Assembly: GCA_964023275.1 (NCBI GenBank)
Contig: OZ029923.1
Coordinates: forward strand, 4,092,729-4,156,728
DNA from: Norana najaformis
Lineage: Eukaryota > Annelida > Clitellata > Crassiclitellata > Hormogastridae
Length of the DNA stretch: 64,000 nt
Direction: 5' to 3'
Position numbers and translations under genes: made by a program. Below the pieces are notes generated by a model. The model saw only the letters and a program-made list of their open reading frames with translations. It was not told where the DNA came from and did not search any database. Position 1 is the stretch's first letter, and the number at the start of each line of letters is the position of its first letter. This document shows positions 1 through 9,872 of this stretch, in pieces.

Positions 1-462
1 TTGCCTTACCTTACCTTACCTTAACTTGCCTTGCCTCGCCTTGCCTTGCCTTACCTTACCTTAACTTGCCTTGCATTGCTTTGCCTTGTCTTACCTTGCC
101 TTGCTTTGCTTTACCTTACCTTAACTTGCCTTGCCTTGCCTTACCTTACCTTGCCTTGCCTTGCCTTGCTTTGCCTTGTCTTACCTTGCCTTGAATTGCA
201 TTGCTTTGCCTTGCCTTACCTTACCTTGCCTTGCCTTGCCTTACTTTACCTTACCTTACCTTAACTTGCCTTGCCCTGCCTTGTATACCTTACCTTACCT
301 TACCTTACCTTAACTTGACTTGCATTGCTTTGCCTTGTCTTACCTTGCCTTGCATTGCCTTACCTTACCTTACCTTACCTTAACTTGCCTTGCCTTGCCT
401 TGCTTTGCCTTACCTTACCTTAACTTGCCTTGCCTTGTCTTACCTTACCTTACCTTACCTTA
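1..462. repeat. Pentanucleotide array (CCTTA/CCTTG)
   Basis: Nearly the whole stretch is built of 5-base units ttacc and ttgcc with occasional variants, so all three forward frames stay open and read as Leu/Pro/Cys/Tyr-rich peptides. It is a simple-sequence array running in from the window edge, not a coding region. Confidence 0.95.
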
Positions 463-639
463 TTTTCCTCCTTCCTTCTCTTCTTCTTTCCTCTTTCCTT
501 CCATCTCCCTATGCCGTTTCCTCTCGTTGCACCGATTTTTCTGTTTGGCTGATCATTTTTCTTCATTTATATGCAGCCACTTCCGACAGAAGTCGTGAAG
601 GAAACCGTCCGATATCGAATGCATAATGTATGTGTCTGC

Positions 640-1053
<414 letters not shown>

Positions 1054-1319
1054 TGCTGTCTCTTGAATTGAAGTCCTATTAGTAATTTCTATAACGTGTC
1101 GTGTAAATAGTTCTTCAAACTGTTTTTTTCAGATGGTTCAAGAAATATGACGGAAGAGACGTCAGCAGTATGCAACTGTTGGTTCGCCGGAAGTTCAAAA
1201 TCTCAATGCGCATGCGCGTTGAATTACAAGGAATAGCAAATCCTCGTCATTATTGATTCGAATGAACATTTAATTAAATGATGCGAGATCTGAGGTGATC
1301 TGATCTTTTTTACGACGAT

Positions 1320-2072
1320 ATTTGCTCAAATAACCTACAATCGACGGCAAAGACAGTCGGTAAAAATAACCGACGATAAAGAGAAAGATAGCAGAGATAA
1401 TAACCGGTTAGTCAGTAAAATTATCCGACGATGTGGACGACGGTAATAACGATAAAAGCCGAAGGCAGTAATGGAAATAGCTGACGATAATCTTCAAATG
1501 CATTTATTAAAAAACCCTTAATGATTACCAAAGCAATTGGCAAGGATAATTACCCGGTGATGGTCGTGGAAAGAACCCGAGGTTTTTGTTGATGAAAGAA
1601 AAAACGGTGAATCGGCAAAAATCATCGCAAAAAACTCGATAATTACTGAGGATAGAAATAATTTCTAAAATAGCTGAAGATAGTGGAAGATATTCCACCA
1701 AAACAGTCGTAAGAAGTCGATGATTACTGAAATTCGTGGACAAAAGCCGAGGAGAGTCGAACGTCGGCGACGATAACCGAAAATAGCCGAAGATAGCCGA
1801 ACATATATACTAAGATAGCCGAAGATACCCTAACGTATATCCGAATATATCCGAAAATAACCGACGATAGCCTAATATATATCCGAAAATATCCCAAGAT
1901 AGCCGAAGACAGCCGAAGACAGCCGAAAACAGCCGAATATATCCGAAGATAGCCGAAGACATCTGAAGATAGCCGAAGATAGCCGAAAACAGCCGAATAT
2001 ATCCGAAGGTAGCCGAAGACAGCCGAACACAGCCTAACATACATCCGAGTAAACCCGAAGATAGCCGACGAT
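1320..2072. repeat. Degenerate 'atagccgaag' minisatellite upstream of the innexin
   Basis: Units related to atagccgaag/acagccgaag recur, degenerate from about 1320 and dense from about 1745 to 2072. The array stops about 20 bases before the innexin start codon, so it fills the presumed 5' untranslated or promoter-proximal region. On the minus strand it reads as an open Tyr/Leu/Arg/Ser-rich frame, which is an artefact of the short period. Confidence 0.8.
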
Positions 2073-2092
2073 AGTTAGCCTCCGACAGCATC

Positions 2093-3331
2093 ATGGACCG
2101 CCTGTTGAAATCCGTTCTGACGATTCGGGAGGTGAAGTTCCGCATGGACGACGATTACGTCGACCGACTGACCCGCCAGTACACGGTCATCATCCTGCTG
2201 GCCTTCGGGTTCCTCGTCAGCACGAAGCAGTTCGTCGGTCGCCCCATCACCTGCTGGTGCCCCGCGCAGTTCACGGACAGCCACCGCGACTACGCCGACG
2301 CCATCTGTTGGGTGAGCAACACCTACTATCTCTCCATGGAGGAAACGATACCTGGAGAGAAGTTCGTTCAGCAGAAGAACAGGATGATGATCAGCTACTA
2401 CCAGTGGGTACCGTTGATCCTTGTCTTCCAGGCCCTTCTGGCCTTCATACCGTGCCTCTTCTGGCGCTTCCTCAATCGCCGATCAGGCGTCAACATGACA
2501 GCCGTCATGGACGCGGCTCGCGTCTGTTCCCAGGCGTCCTACCTGGAGATACGCGAGAAGGCGATCCGGTACGTCGTCAACCAGATGGACCGGTACTTGC
2601 TGGCGCAGCGAGAGTACCGTACCGGATGCATAGTACGCATCAAGCACTTCATCGCCAAGACGTGCTGCCTCATCGGCGGTAAGCTCTATGGTAATTACCT
2701 CATCTCGTGTTACATACTAATCAAGATCTTCTACGTCGTCAACGCCGTCGGGCAGCTGTTTCTGCTCGACGCCTTCTTGAAGATCGACTACCAGATGTAT
2801 GGATTACACGTCGTCGAGAAACTCATGCGAGGTCAGGACTGGGGTTACTCGGATCGCTTCCCGCGCGTCACCCTCTGCGAGTTCGAGATCCGGCACCAGT
2901 CGCGGGTCCACAACTACATCCTCCAGTGCGCCCTGACGATCAACCTCTTCAACGAGAAGCTCTTCGTCTTCCTCTGGTTCTGGTTCGTCTTCCTGGCCAT
3001 TGTCACGGTCGTCAACTTCCTGCGCTGGCTCTTCCGGTCCCTCTACTGGCCCGGGCACGTCCAGTACGTCCGCAAGCAGATCCGCGTCATGGATGCCACT
3101 CCCCGCGAGGCCGGCACCCTGGCCAAGTTCGCCGAGAACTATCTCCGTCGCGATGGGATGTTCATCGTACGTCTGATCGGGATGAACATGGGAGAAGTCG
3201 TTGCCGGTGAGGTTCTCTGTGGACTCTGGAACAACTACAGCCCCGAAAGGAGAACACTGGCGGAGAAGCCAGGCGGACGGAAGTACGCGTCGAAGAGCAG
3301 GGCGAACGGAGGTCGGTTGGAAGTGGTATGA
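2093..3331 (+). CDS. Innexin (gap-junction channel protein), complete, single exon
   Basis: Predicted four-pass membrane protein of 412 residues. Innexins assemble into gap junctions or hemichannels in the plasma membrane and pass ions and small solutes between cells. Visible features: first membrane segment about residues 30-45; first extracellular loop with Cys54, Cys56 and Cys72 in a CWCPAQF...ICW context; the family signature YYQWVP at 102-107 opening the second membrane segment (about 104-124); third segment about 191-217; second extracellular loop with FPRVTLCEF (Cys252) and Cys269; fourth segment about 280-305. The C-terminal tail is short and ends RLEVV. The start is supported by an in-frame TAG at 2072-2074, 21 bases upstream, so no longer N-terminus is possible without an intron. 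Length is normal for the family. Coding DNA is GC-rich against AT-rich flanks. No splice sites are needed, so the gene appears intronless here. Which paralogue it is cannot be told. Confidence 0.97.
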   Translation: MDRLLKSVLTIREVKFRMDDDYVDRLTRQYTVIILLAFGFLVSTKQFVGRPITCWCPAQFTDSHRDYADAICWVSNTYYLSMEETIPGEKFVQQKNRMMISYYQWVPLILVFQALLAFIPCLFWRFLNRRSGVNMTAVMDAARVCSQASYLEIREKAIRYVVNQMDRYLLAQREYRTGCIVRIKHFIAKTCCLIGGKLYGNYLISCYILIKIFYVVNAVGQLFLLDAFLKIDYQMYGLHVVEKLMRGQDWGYSDRFPRVTLCEFEIRHQSRVHNYILQCALTINLFNEKLFVFLWFWFVFLAIVTVVNFLRWLFRSLYWPGHVQYVRKQIRVMDATPREAGTLAKFAENYLRRDGMFIVRLIGMNMGEVVAGEVLCGLWNNYSPERRTLAEKPGGRKYASKSRANGGRLEVV

Positions 3332-4440
3332 GGTGCAATCGACCGGAACGATGCCCGGTAGAGCGTACCGAACGAGTGCGACGACTCGACAGGTGTCGCC
3401 GGATATGAGATGGAATCGTGTCTGGGCGGAGCGGTTGGAAGCTGAGGTCCGAACTGCTTCTCAGTTTTGAGGTGTTTTGTTCCAACGCAAGCCTCGGAGG
3501 CCCGGGGGTGTCACTCCTGGCGATTCAAAGCACTTCCGGTTAGACCTAAGATCGGTTGCTTCTAACTAGGACCTTTTGACTAAATCTGGATCTTCGACTA
3601 AGTCTGAATCTTTCGACTCAGTCTGGATCTTCGATTAGGTCTGAATCTTTCGACTCAGTCTGGATCTACGATTAAGTCTGGATCTTTCGAGACTTCTCAA
3701 CTTTCGACTAGGTCTTGTGGTATTTCGAAGGCAGAGGCAAGGTTATAAGTGAGACCTTCTTACTCAGTTTTTCTTCACTTTCTTAGAGAGCAGTTCGTTA
3801 GAGTTTAGACTGTGATTGTTCGCTGCAGAACACTGTTTCTTTTTCAATTGGCCTTATGTGTTGTTTCTTACTATAGTTTAAACTGTAGAGTCAACGTTTC
3901 TGCGCCGTGAAGCGTCGATTACGGATTTCGCCCAAGAACCCTCGCAGCTTACGTCACTCGACTAACTGTAGCGACACCTAGAGTCTAAACAATGGAACGT
4001 GAAAGTCATGCTGTAGGTCGATTCGCTCCAAGATGCAAACCCCCTGTTACATAGTCGGACTTTCGGTTCGTGGGCATTTATGTACAAACAGTTTAACTGA
4101 AACTTAGTCGCCTAAGCTGCTTGAGAGCCTTCATATATCCTGCAGTCGCTCGTTAGGCATTTGTTAATCGGAATATTTGTATATCATTCGTGACAATTTT
4201 TATCTTTTTCTCGATGGCATTTAAACGAGAATGTGTCGGCTTTTAGCGTTATTAATTTGCTGTCAGCTTGCTATCGAGTTAAGTTCTTGCTATTAACACG
4301 CGTTGTCGTAATATCCGGATGTTTTAGCGCCAAAAACCTGAGCAGTGGTTGATCCGTCATACGAACTCACCAACACTTCACCTCTTTCAGTTTCTGCGCT
4401 GGTCTTTCATTCAAGACTGAAAACATTTCTTTTCCAAAAA
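3332..4440. other. Innexin 3' flank, no further gene seen
   Basis: Moderately AT-rich single-copy sequence containing the 3' untranslated region of the innexin. I found no convincing polyadenylation hexamer and no second gene. A short minisatellite lies inside (listed separately). Confidence 0.6.
3570..3715. repeat. About 20-base minisatellite ('gtctggatctttcgac' type)
   Basis: Units like gtctggatcttcgacta and gtctgaatctttcgactca alternate about seven times within the innexin 3' flank. Confidence 0.8.
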
Positions 4441-4443
4441 TCT

Positions 4444-4640
4444 TACCCTGATTCTTCCTCTTCCCTTTATCTCTCTTCTCGTTTCAATTTCAAATACCAT
4501 CCACCGTAGCCGTCCGACTGTCTGACTCCTGGATCTTGACCTGGAACCGAACCCTTTTGCCTATTGATTTTGTTCTGACTGAGCGCATGTGAATAAGCTG
4601 GTTCCCGCGACTTGGCCTTCGTTGGGCGCTGTATTCCTCT
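4444..4640 (+). mobile_element. SINE family A copy, first of a tandem pair
   Basis: Carries the family A body (ggaaccgaaccctt, ttgattttgttctgactga, gaataagctgg) and the 3' end cgttgggcgctgta, but lacks the tail. It is fused directly to a second copy, giving a head-to-tail dimer. Confidence 0.8.
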
Positions 4641-4890
4641 TTCCTCTTTCACAGATCCTATCCTGACACCACTTCTTCCTCTTGTCTCTCTCTCCTCTCC
4701 AACCCCAAACACCATCCCCCACAGCTGCCACGCTGTCTCTCGGCTTGACTTTTGGATCTTGACCTGGAACCGAACCCTTTTTGCCTATCGATTTTGTTTT
4801 GACTGAGCGCCTGTGAATAAGCTGGTCCCCGCGGCGCGGCTTTCGTTGGGCGCTGTAGAAATCTCGAGATTACGATTACGATTACGATTG
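4641..4890 (+). mobile_element. SINE family A copy, second of the tandem pair
   Basis: Same body as the preceding copy, followed by the complete family A 3' end: gttgggcgctgtagaaatc then gattac hexamer repeats to about 4890. The gcgctgtagaaatc end resembles L2/CR1-type LINE 3' ends, suggesting mobilisation by such a LINE (inference). Confidence 0.85.
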
Positions 4891-5649
4891 CATTGCACTG
4901 CACTGCATTGGGCTGGACTAGAATGGATTGGACTGGATCAAACCAGACTCGACTGTAATAGATTAGTTTAGACGGTTACTGCACCCCATACCATATTTTT
5001 AGTTTATAATTCCGCAAAAAATTCGCCTAACCTCTACCCCATAAACTTGCTGCCTTACGATCTAACTTCCTTTTCCCAAAGGTAGACGCGATTTTGTAGA
5101 GACTTCGGATTAATTTCTACCGAGCGCAGTCGTGTTTTCCTAGGCGACAATCGATCTACGCGAAATTCACGCCAGCGAACGTCGCACGTTGAATAATAAA
5201 TGGCTATAATGACCCAGGCGTCATGAATAATTAATTAACCACGCCTGATGAATATTCATCGGAGTATTAGCGCTGCTTGTAACGCGTGGGGCTCATGTCC
5301 CAGAGGCAATAAGCGCTGAATTAAGAAGCAACGATGTTCTGTTGATCAACTGCTCAGGTGGAATTCCCTTTTGCTGTTGTTGCTGCTGCTGCTGCTGCAA
5401 GAGCATCTTTAATCTCATAAAACGTATCGTATTGTGCGTTGATCCTTAGCGCTTAGCGGAAATGAGACAGATGAAGGGAACGCATAAAATGCTAAGCGTT
5501 TCTTAAGCGCTGCTGAGCGGCAGCGCTGAGCATTTCAAAGGCATGAGGCACTCTTCAGCGCTACCTTAAAAGCCCCATCTCTTGTCTTCTTGCTGTAAAT
5601 CAGTATGCAATGCTTGTATGCATGTATGCATGTAGGCCAGTGGACGTAT
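4891..5649. other. Intergenic, no gene seen
   Basis: Contains short cattg-rich sequence, a small gct/tgc run near 5370-5400 and several agcgct-containing inverted motifs at 5445-5560. Nothing codes convincingly. Confidence 0.5.
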
Positions 5650-6674
5650 CAGTGATGGGTAACTAATTAATTAGAAACTAATTAATTACCTAATTAATTA
5701 GCTTTGCATCTAATTCTAATTCTAATTAATTATTAACCAAATCTTTGCTAATTCTAATTCTAAATTAAACTTGTCTAGTTCTAATTAATTAACTTCATAA
5801 TTACCTAACCTAAATATTTCCTTACTTACTTACTGCTGGCTGCTTTAATTGTAACCAATAAATATCAACCAATATTTAGAGTCTTTGGTATTTTCTGTGA
5901 CATGCGCAGAGGCAACTGCTTTGTTTTCCTTTAAATCAGGCAGCTGTTCAGACAACGTGGCCATTTTAGTTTTTATAGACGTCTTTTAAAGAAGAATTGC
6001 CGTTAGTTGTGACACGTTTTTATGAACAATTTCAATACATAAACGAATCTCCAACACCGATTCCTCACCGATATGCATGCCTTCTCATACTCTGCAGCTT
6101 GTGATCAAAGCTGGATTGCAAGGGGGTACGACAAAATTCAGCAATCTTATTTTAAAACGCTCATCTCTTGTTTCTACAATACATAAATCATGTAAAGCTG
6201 TAGAACTGCTAGATAGCAGAGAAATTACCACAGATGTTGTACTTGGTACTTGTACTCGTACTTGAGACCTAAGTACTTGTACTCGTACTTGTACTTGAGA
6301 CCTGAGTACTTGAAACATTTCTGGCAATTACTTATATTCCATATAGGCTTGAAGACAGTACTTTAGAACTCATGCTATTTGCAAAGTGCAACTCCGATCT
6401 CTTATAAATAAAAAACCATATCTACAGTAATAAGCAGAAATGTTTAAATATTGGATGAAGACCATTGAAATTTGTTACAATTATTTGAATTATTTGTCTA
6501 ACAGGTTACACTCCAAGCTACAAAAATACTATTTTGTGTCGTTTTGTATTCCGATGTCAACAACTAATTCTAATTAATTAGTTGAGTGCTAATTCAATTC
6601 AAATTCTAATTATAAAATCTGAACTAATGCTCATTCTAATTAATTAGTCACAAAACCTTAATTAACCATCACTG
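5650..6674 (+). mobile_element. hAT-type DNA transposon remnant, about 1.0 kb, with terminal inverted repeats
   Basis: The left end begins cagtgatgggtaactaatta and the right end finishes ttaattaaccatcactg, an imperfect inverted pair with the CAGTG...CACTG termini usual for hAT elements. The 8 bases on each side (ggacgtat at 5642-5649, gtatgtat at 6675-6682) match at 6 of 8, as expected of an aged 8-base target duplication. The interior keeps a stub of transposase (separate entry) and AT-rich subterminal repeats of the ctaattctaattaatt type at both ends. The element is internally deleted and cannot be autonomous. Confidence 0.75.
6070..6230 (+). pseudogene. hAT transposase fragment
   Basis: The forward frame reads SHTLQLVIKAGLQGG and then HKSCKAVELLD. 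This matches the 'HTLQLVVKDGL ... HKS...A.E.L' stretch typical of hAT transposases. Only about 50 residues survive; the BED finger, the catalytic residues and the dimerisation domain are absent, so it is non-functional. Confidence 0.65.
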
Positions 6675-6850
6675 GTATGTATGTATGTACGTATTTATTT
6701 ATTTATTTATTTATGTACGACTTGTGTATGTATAGGTCTGTGTATGTATGATATAATATAAAATTATGTATGTATGTATGCATGTATTTATGTATGTATA
6801 TGTATGATGTATGTATGCATGTATGTATGCTACATGCTGAACGCTCTATC
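6675..6850. repeat. TATG/TTTA microsatellite tract
   Basis: Runs of tatgtatg and tttatttattta immediately right of the hAT element, so the transposon sits in a pre-existing tetranucleotide tract. Confidence 0.8.
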
Positions 6851-7262
6851 CAATGGGCTACCGCAATGTACAGCATAACGTAATATGATACATACAACAC
6901 AAATTGTGCTGCATTGCATAACTGCTATACAATGCAACTCAAGATTTCTGGCGTAGGTGCTCCGCACCTTTATTGACCAGAAACGCATTACTTAATCAAT
7001 GCGTCGCTGGTCTTGGAATAAGCTTCGCCATGGTTTCAAGAAAGGTCTTGATCGATACAGCCACCGTTGCTGTGCTTGCCAGCTGCTCACGCCATCCGGC
7101 GAACGATCTGAATTGATCATGATCGCATGCGGTGAACGGCAGGATCTACTGAAGAATTGTTTACGACAAAAATTAACACCAGAAAATGACCGAGTGTGCC
7201 AAAGTTAGGTCGTTATTACTGGACACGGAAACAACATTCGAGAAGCTAATCTAATATCTTCT

Positions 7263-7570
7263 ATAGCGCCGTCATTGTAATAATAATTAGCAACTTCTGA
7301 TGAGCCGGTGTCTAATGCACAAGGCATCAACCGATGGTGCGCCAAAGTCAAGCCACAACCAGGTCAATATCCAGAAGGTCAGTCCACAGGACAGAGAGGC
7401 AGCTTACGGTGGATAATCAATTTGAAACAGGTCAAGTTTTGAGTTGAGAACGAAATGACAGAAGCGACTGAGCAGAACGAACAGACGCAGGGAGGTAGTT
7501 CCAGAATTTAGGTCCAGCAACCGAAAAGCCCGTTTACCGAGAACATTTCTAGTCCAGGGTATGACCATTA
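7263..7570 (-). mobile_element. L2/CR1-like LINE 3' end
   Basis: On the minus strand, about 7545-7430 reads GFSVAGPKFWNYLPASVRS followed by a stretch like SLLSFRSQLKT. This is the classic C-terminal end of reverse-transcriptase ORFs of L2/CR1/Jockey-type LINEs. It is followed, toward lower coordinates, by a 3' end containing the rc of ctatagcgccgtc. The copy is 5'-truncated and broken by a stop. Confidence 0.7.
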
Positions 7571-7589
7571 AAAGACAATCAGATGACCT

Positions 7590-7830
7590 TGCAGAATGCA
7601 TCAATCGATGGTCGCTTCAAGTAAAATCGCAATCCAAAATCATAATCCGTTGGAGAAGCAGGGTCGGCTTCCGATAGGTCAGAGAAACCAGCTATGGTGG
7701 GTAAGTAAGTTGAAACAGATGAGTCTTGAGTTTAGATCTAAAAACAGGGCAATCAATAACAAAAACTGTGCGGTTTGCTACTGTTTAATAGTACAAATTA
7801 TTGACAATGAGATAAAACATTAAGATAGGA
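7590..7830 (-). mobile_element. Diverged second copy of the same LINE/SINE tail
   Basis: The order of motifs (tcaatcgatggtcgc, ggtcagagaaaccagc, tggtgggtaagtaagttgaaacag) parallels 7310-7440. This indicates an adjacent diverged copy of the same 3'-end family. Confidence 0.45.
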
Positions 7831-8164
7831 CCAAACTTGGCAACAAGAACAAAAATATCTAGCCTCTAGTCTGCTACAGTTTAATCCTATTTATCTGATA
7901 CGGAAACCGTGAATAAAGATATGACCAAAATTGATCATAAGAAACAAAAATCTTGGATCAGTCGTAACTATATGACAAAAAACACACAATATTTAGATTC
8001 TAACAAAACTCGCAGCAAGAACTGAAATATCGTCACAGTCTCAAGGAAATCTAGGCGCTGGACAAGAGAAAAATGTGGCGCTAACCAGCGAATATAGCAA
8101 ATCGATTGAATTCCAATTTTATCAGCCAGTAGAATAACATAATCAATCAGCGGGATTCGATCGA
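7831..8164. other. Intergenic, no gene seen
   Basis: AT-rich sequence with no recognisable family. A 76-codon minus-strand frame (7968-8198) shows no motif I can name. Confidence 0.4.
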
Positions 8165-8194
8165 TACAGTCATTCCATAGACCAGTTAGCTGTG

Positions 8195-8500
8195 TCATAA
8201 GTGTGTCTGTGTCGATGTGTGTCTACTACTATGTGTATCTCTGTCTAATTGTGTCTTTTTCTAAGTGTGTCTTTGTCTACGTGTGTCGATGTCTAAGTGT
8301 GCCTATGTCTATGCTTGTCTATGTCTAAGTGTGTCTAAGTCTATGGTTGTCTATGTCTCTGTGTTTGTTTAGGTCTGTGTATCTCTATGTGTGTCTGTCA
8401 CTACCTTCGTTTCTCAATCTGTCTGTCTACCTGGACAGTAGTCAGTCAGCCAGCTAGTCACTCAGCCAGCCAGCCAGCCAGTCAGTCAGTCAAAACAAAA
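8195..8500. repeat. 'gtgtctatgtctaa' degenerate minisatellite and cagtcagccagc tract
   Basis: About 12-base units of the gtgtctatgtcta type run to about 8395. A short cagccagccagtcagt tract follows at 8440-8492. Confidence 0.75.
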
Positions 8501-8529
8501 GTAATTTCACTGACTGGATTATCTTCTTT

Positions 8530-8690
8530 GATGATAATCTATTCTAATGACTTCTATAGCGCCGTTATCGTGATGCACAAATCACTAGTCGATGGTCGCT
8601 TAGAAAGAAAACGGTAATAAAAATCATGATCTGTTGGAGATCTTCAGTCGAGATCCTGTGAGTCAGGAAACGGTTGTTTTGCTTCTGTCC
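8530..8690 (-). mobile_element. Short LINE/SINE 3'-end copy
   Basis: Contains ctatagcgccgttatcgtga followed by a body that parallels the 3' ends at 7263 and 7590 (ctagtcgatggtcgct, gatctgttggaga). Truncated. Confidence 0.5.
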
Positions 8691-9872
8691 ACGAATTCAT
8701 GTCGATGCCAAACGAAAAAAATAATAACAATAATCTCAAACGACGATAACAATTCCAGCTGTCAAATCAGATCGATCACTGAATATTGAGATAAGCACAG
8801 AGAGATGATTAATGCTAAAAATACAAAAAACTACTTCAGCTTATCGAAAATTAAGTTCACATAAGAAACACATTCATTCGTTTGTCGTTTTGTTCATTCA
8901 TTCATTCTTTCTTTCATTCTTCCTTCCTTTCTTTCTTTCCTTCATTCGTAGCATTTATATAGCGCTCCTTAAGATCTTCTTCCAGCCAACAAAACATAAG
9001 AATATATCCATAAATGACAATAACAACAACGCTGGCAACGACCGAAATTAGAGAACAACAGATCACAAGCAAACAATAACAAAAAACTGAAGAAACTGAA
9101 CAAAAACCTGACGAAACTGAAATCATTTTTACAAATGTACTCCAGCCAACATCTTTTGCTATTCAAACATGAACCAATTTTAACATAAGTTACAATTCTA
9201 GACCGTCTAGCTGGCTTTAACTTGAACTTTCTTGACTGAAAGTTAACGAAATATTAAGTCCGAAACATTCTCCGTCTAGACTTCGCAATTAATTTAAAAC
9301 TAACAAAATGCTGAAACAGTCAGGAAATTAACTTATCTTTCAATTGAAAATTACAAAACATTGAATTCCAAATAATCAGCATGTTAAGTTTTCGCACAAC
9401 CGAACAGTAACAAGATTTTCACACTGAAACAACCAGGAAATTATTTATTCCCTTTGACTGAAAATTAACGGAATACTGAAAATAAGCCGCTTTTCTCGCG
9501 CACAACAGAAAACTGTCACTGTTTCGTCGTCTTGGTACAGTTTATATTTTATATCAACAAATTTCTGACAAATAACCAATTTATCCAACGAAACTTCTCT
9601 GCACATATCAACTAGCAGCTGTTAATTGCATATTTAGCAAAGAAAATAAACCTTCTCTTGCACATAGAAAACAGAATAGACCGAATAATCGTTACAGTTC
9701 GTCGGGTAATTGCCAGATAAACCGAGAACCACCTGCGCCTTCTCAACGACAGCGAAATGGAAAAAATATCTGGCACGACATTTAGACTAACAACAGATCA
9801 GGGCGATTTCGACGAAGAAGTTGATTTTTGGCAAGAAGTTCCCGAGGTCCAAGCCTGGGTCGTCGCATCCGG
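8691..9872. other. Downstream (3') flank of the spalt gene
   Basis: AT-rich and rich in ctgaaaattaacgaaata-like degenerate repeats. It should hold the 3' untranslated region of the minus-strand spalt gene. A possible polyadenylation hexamer in the right orientation is tttatt at 9444-9449 (aataaa on the minus strand), about 425 bases beyond the stop. No other gene is visible. Confidence 0.45.
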
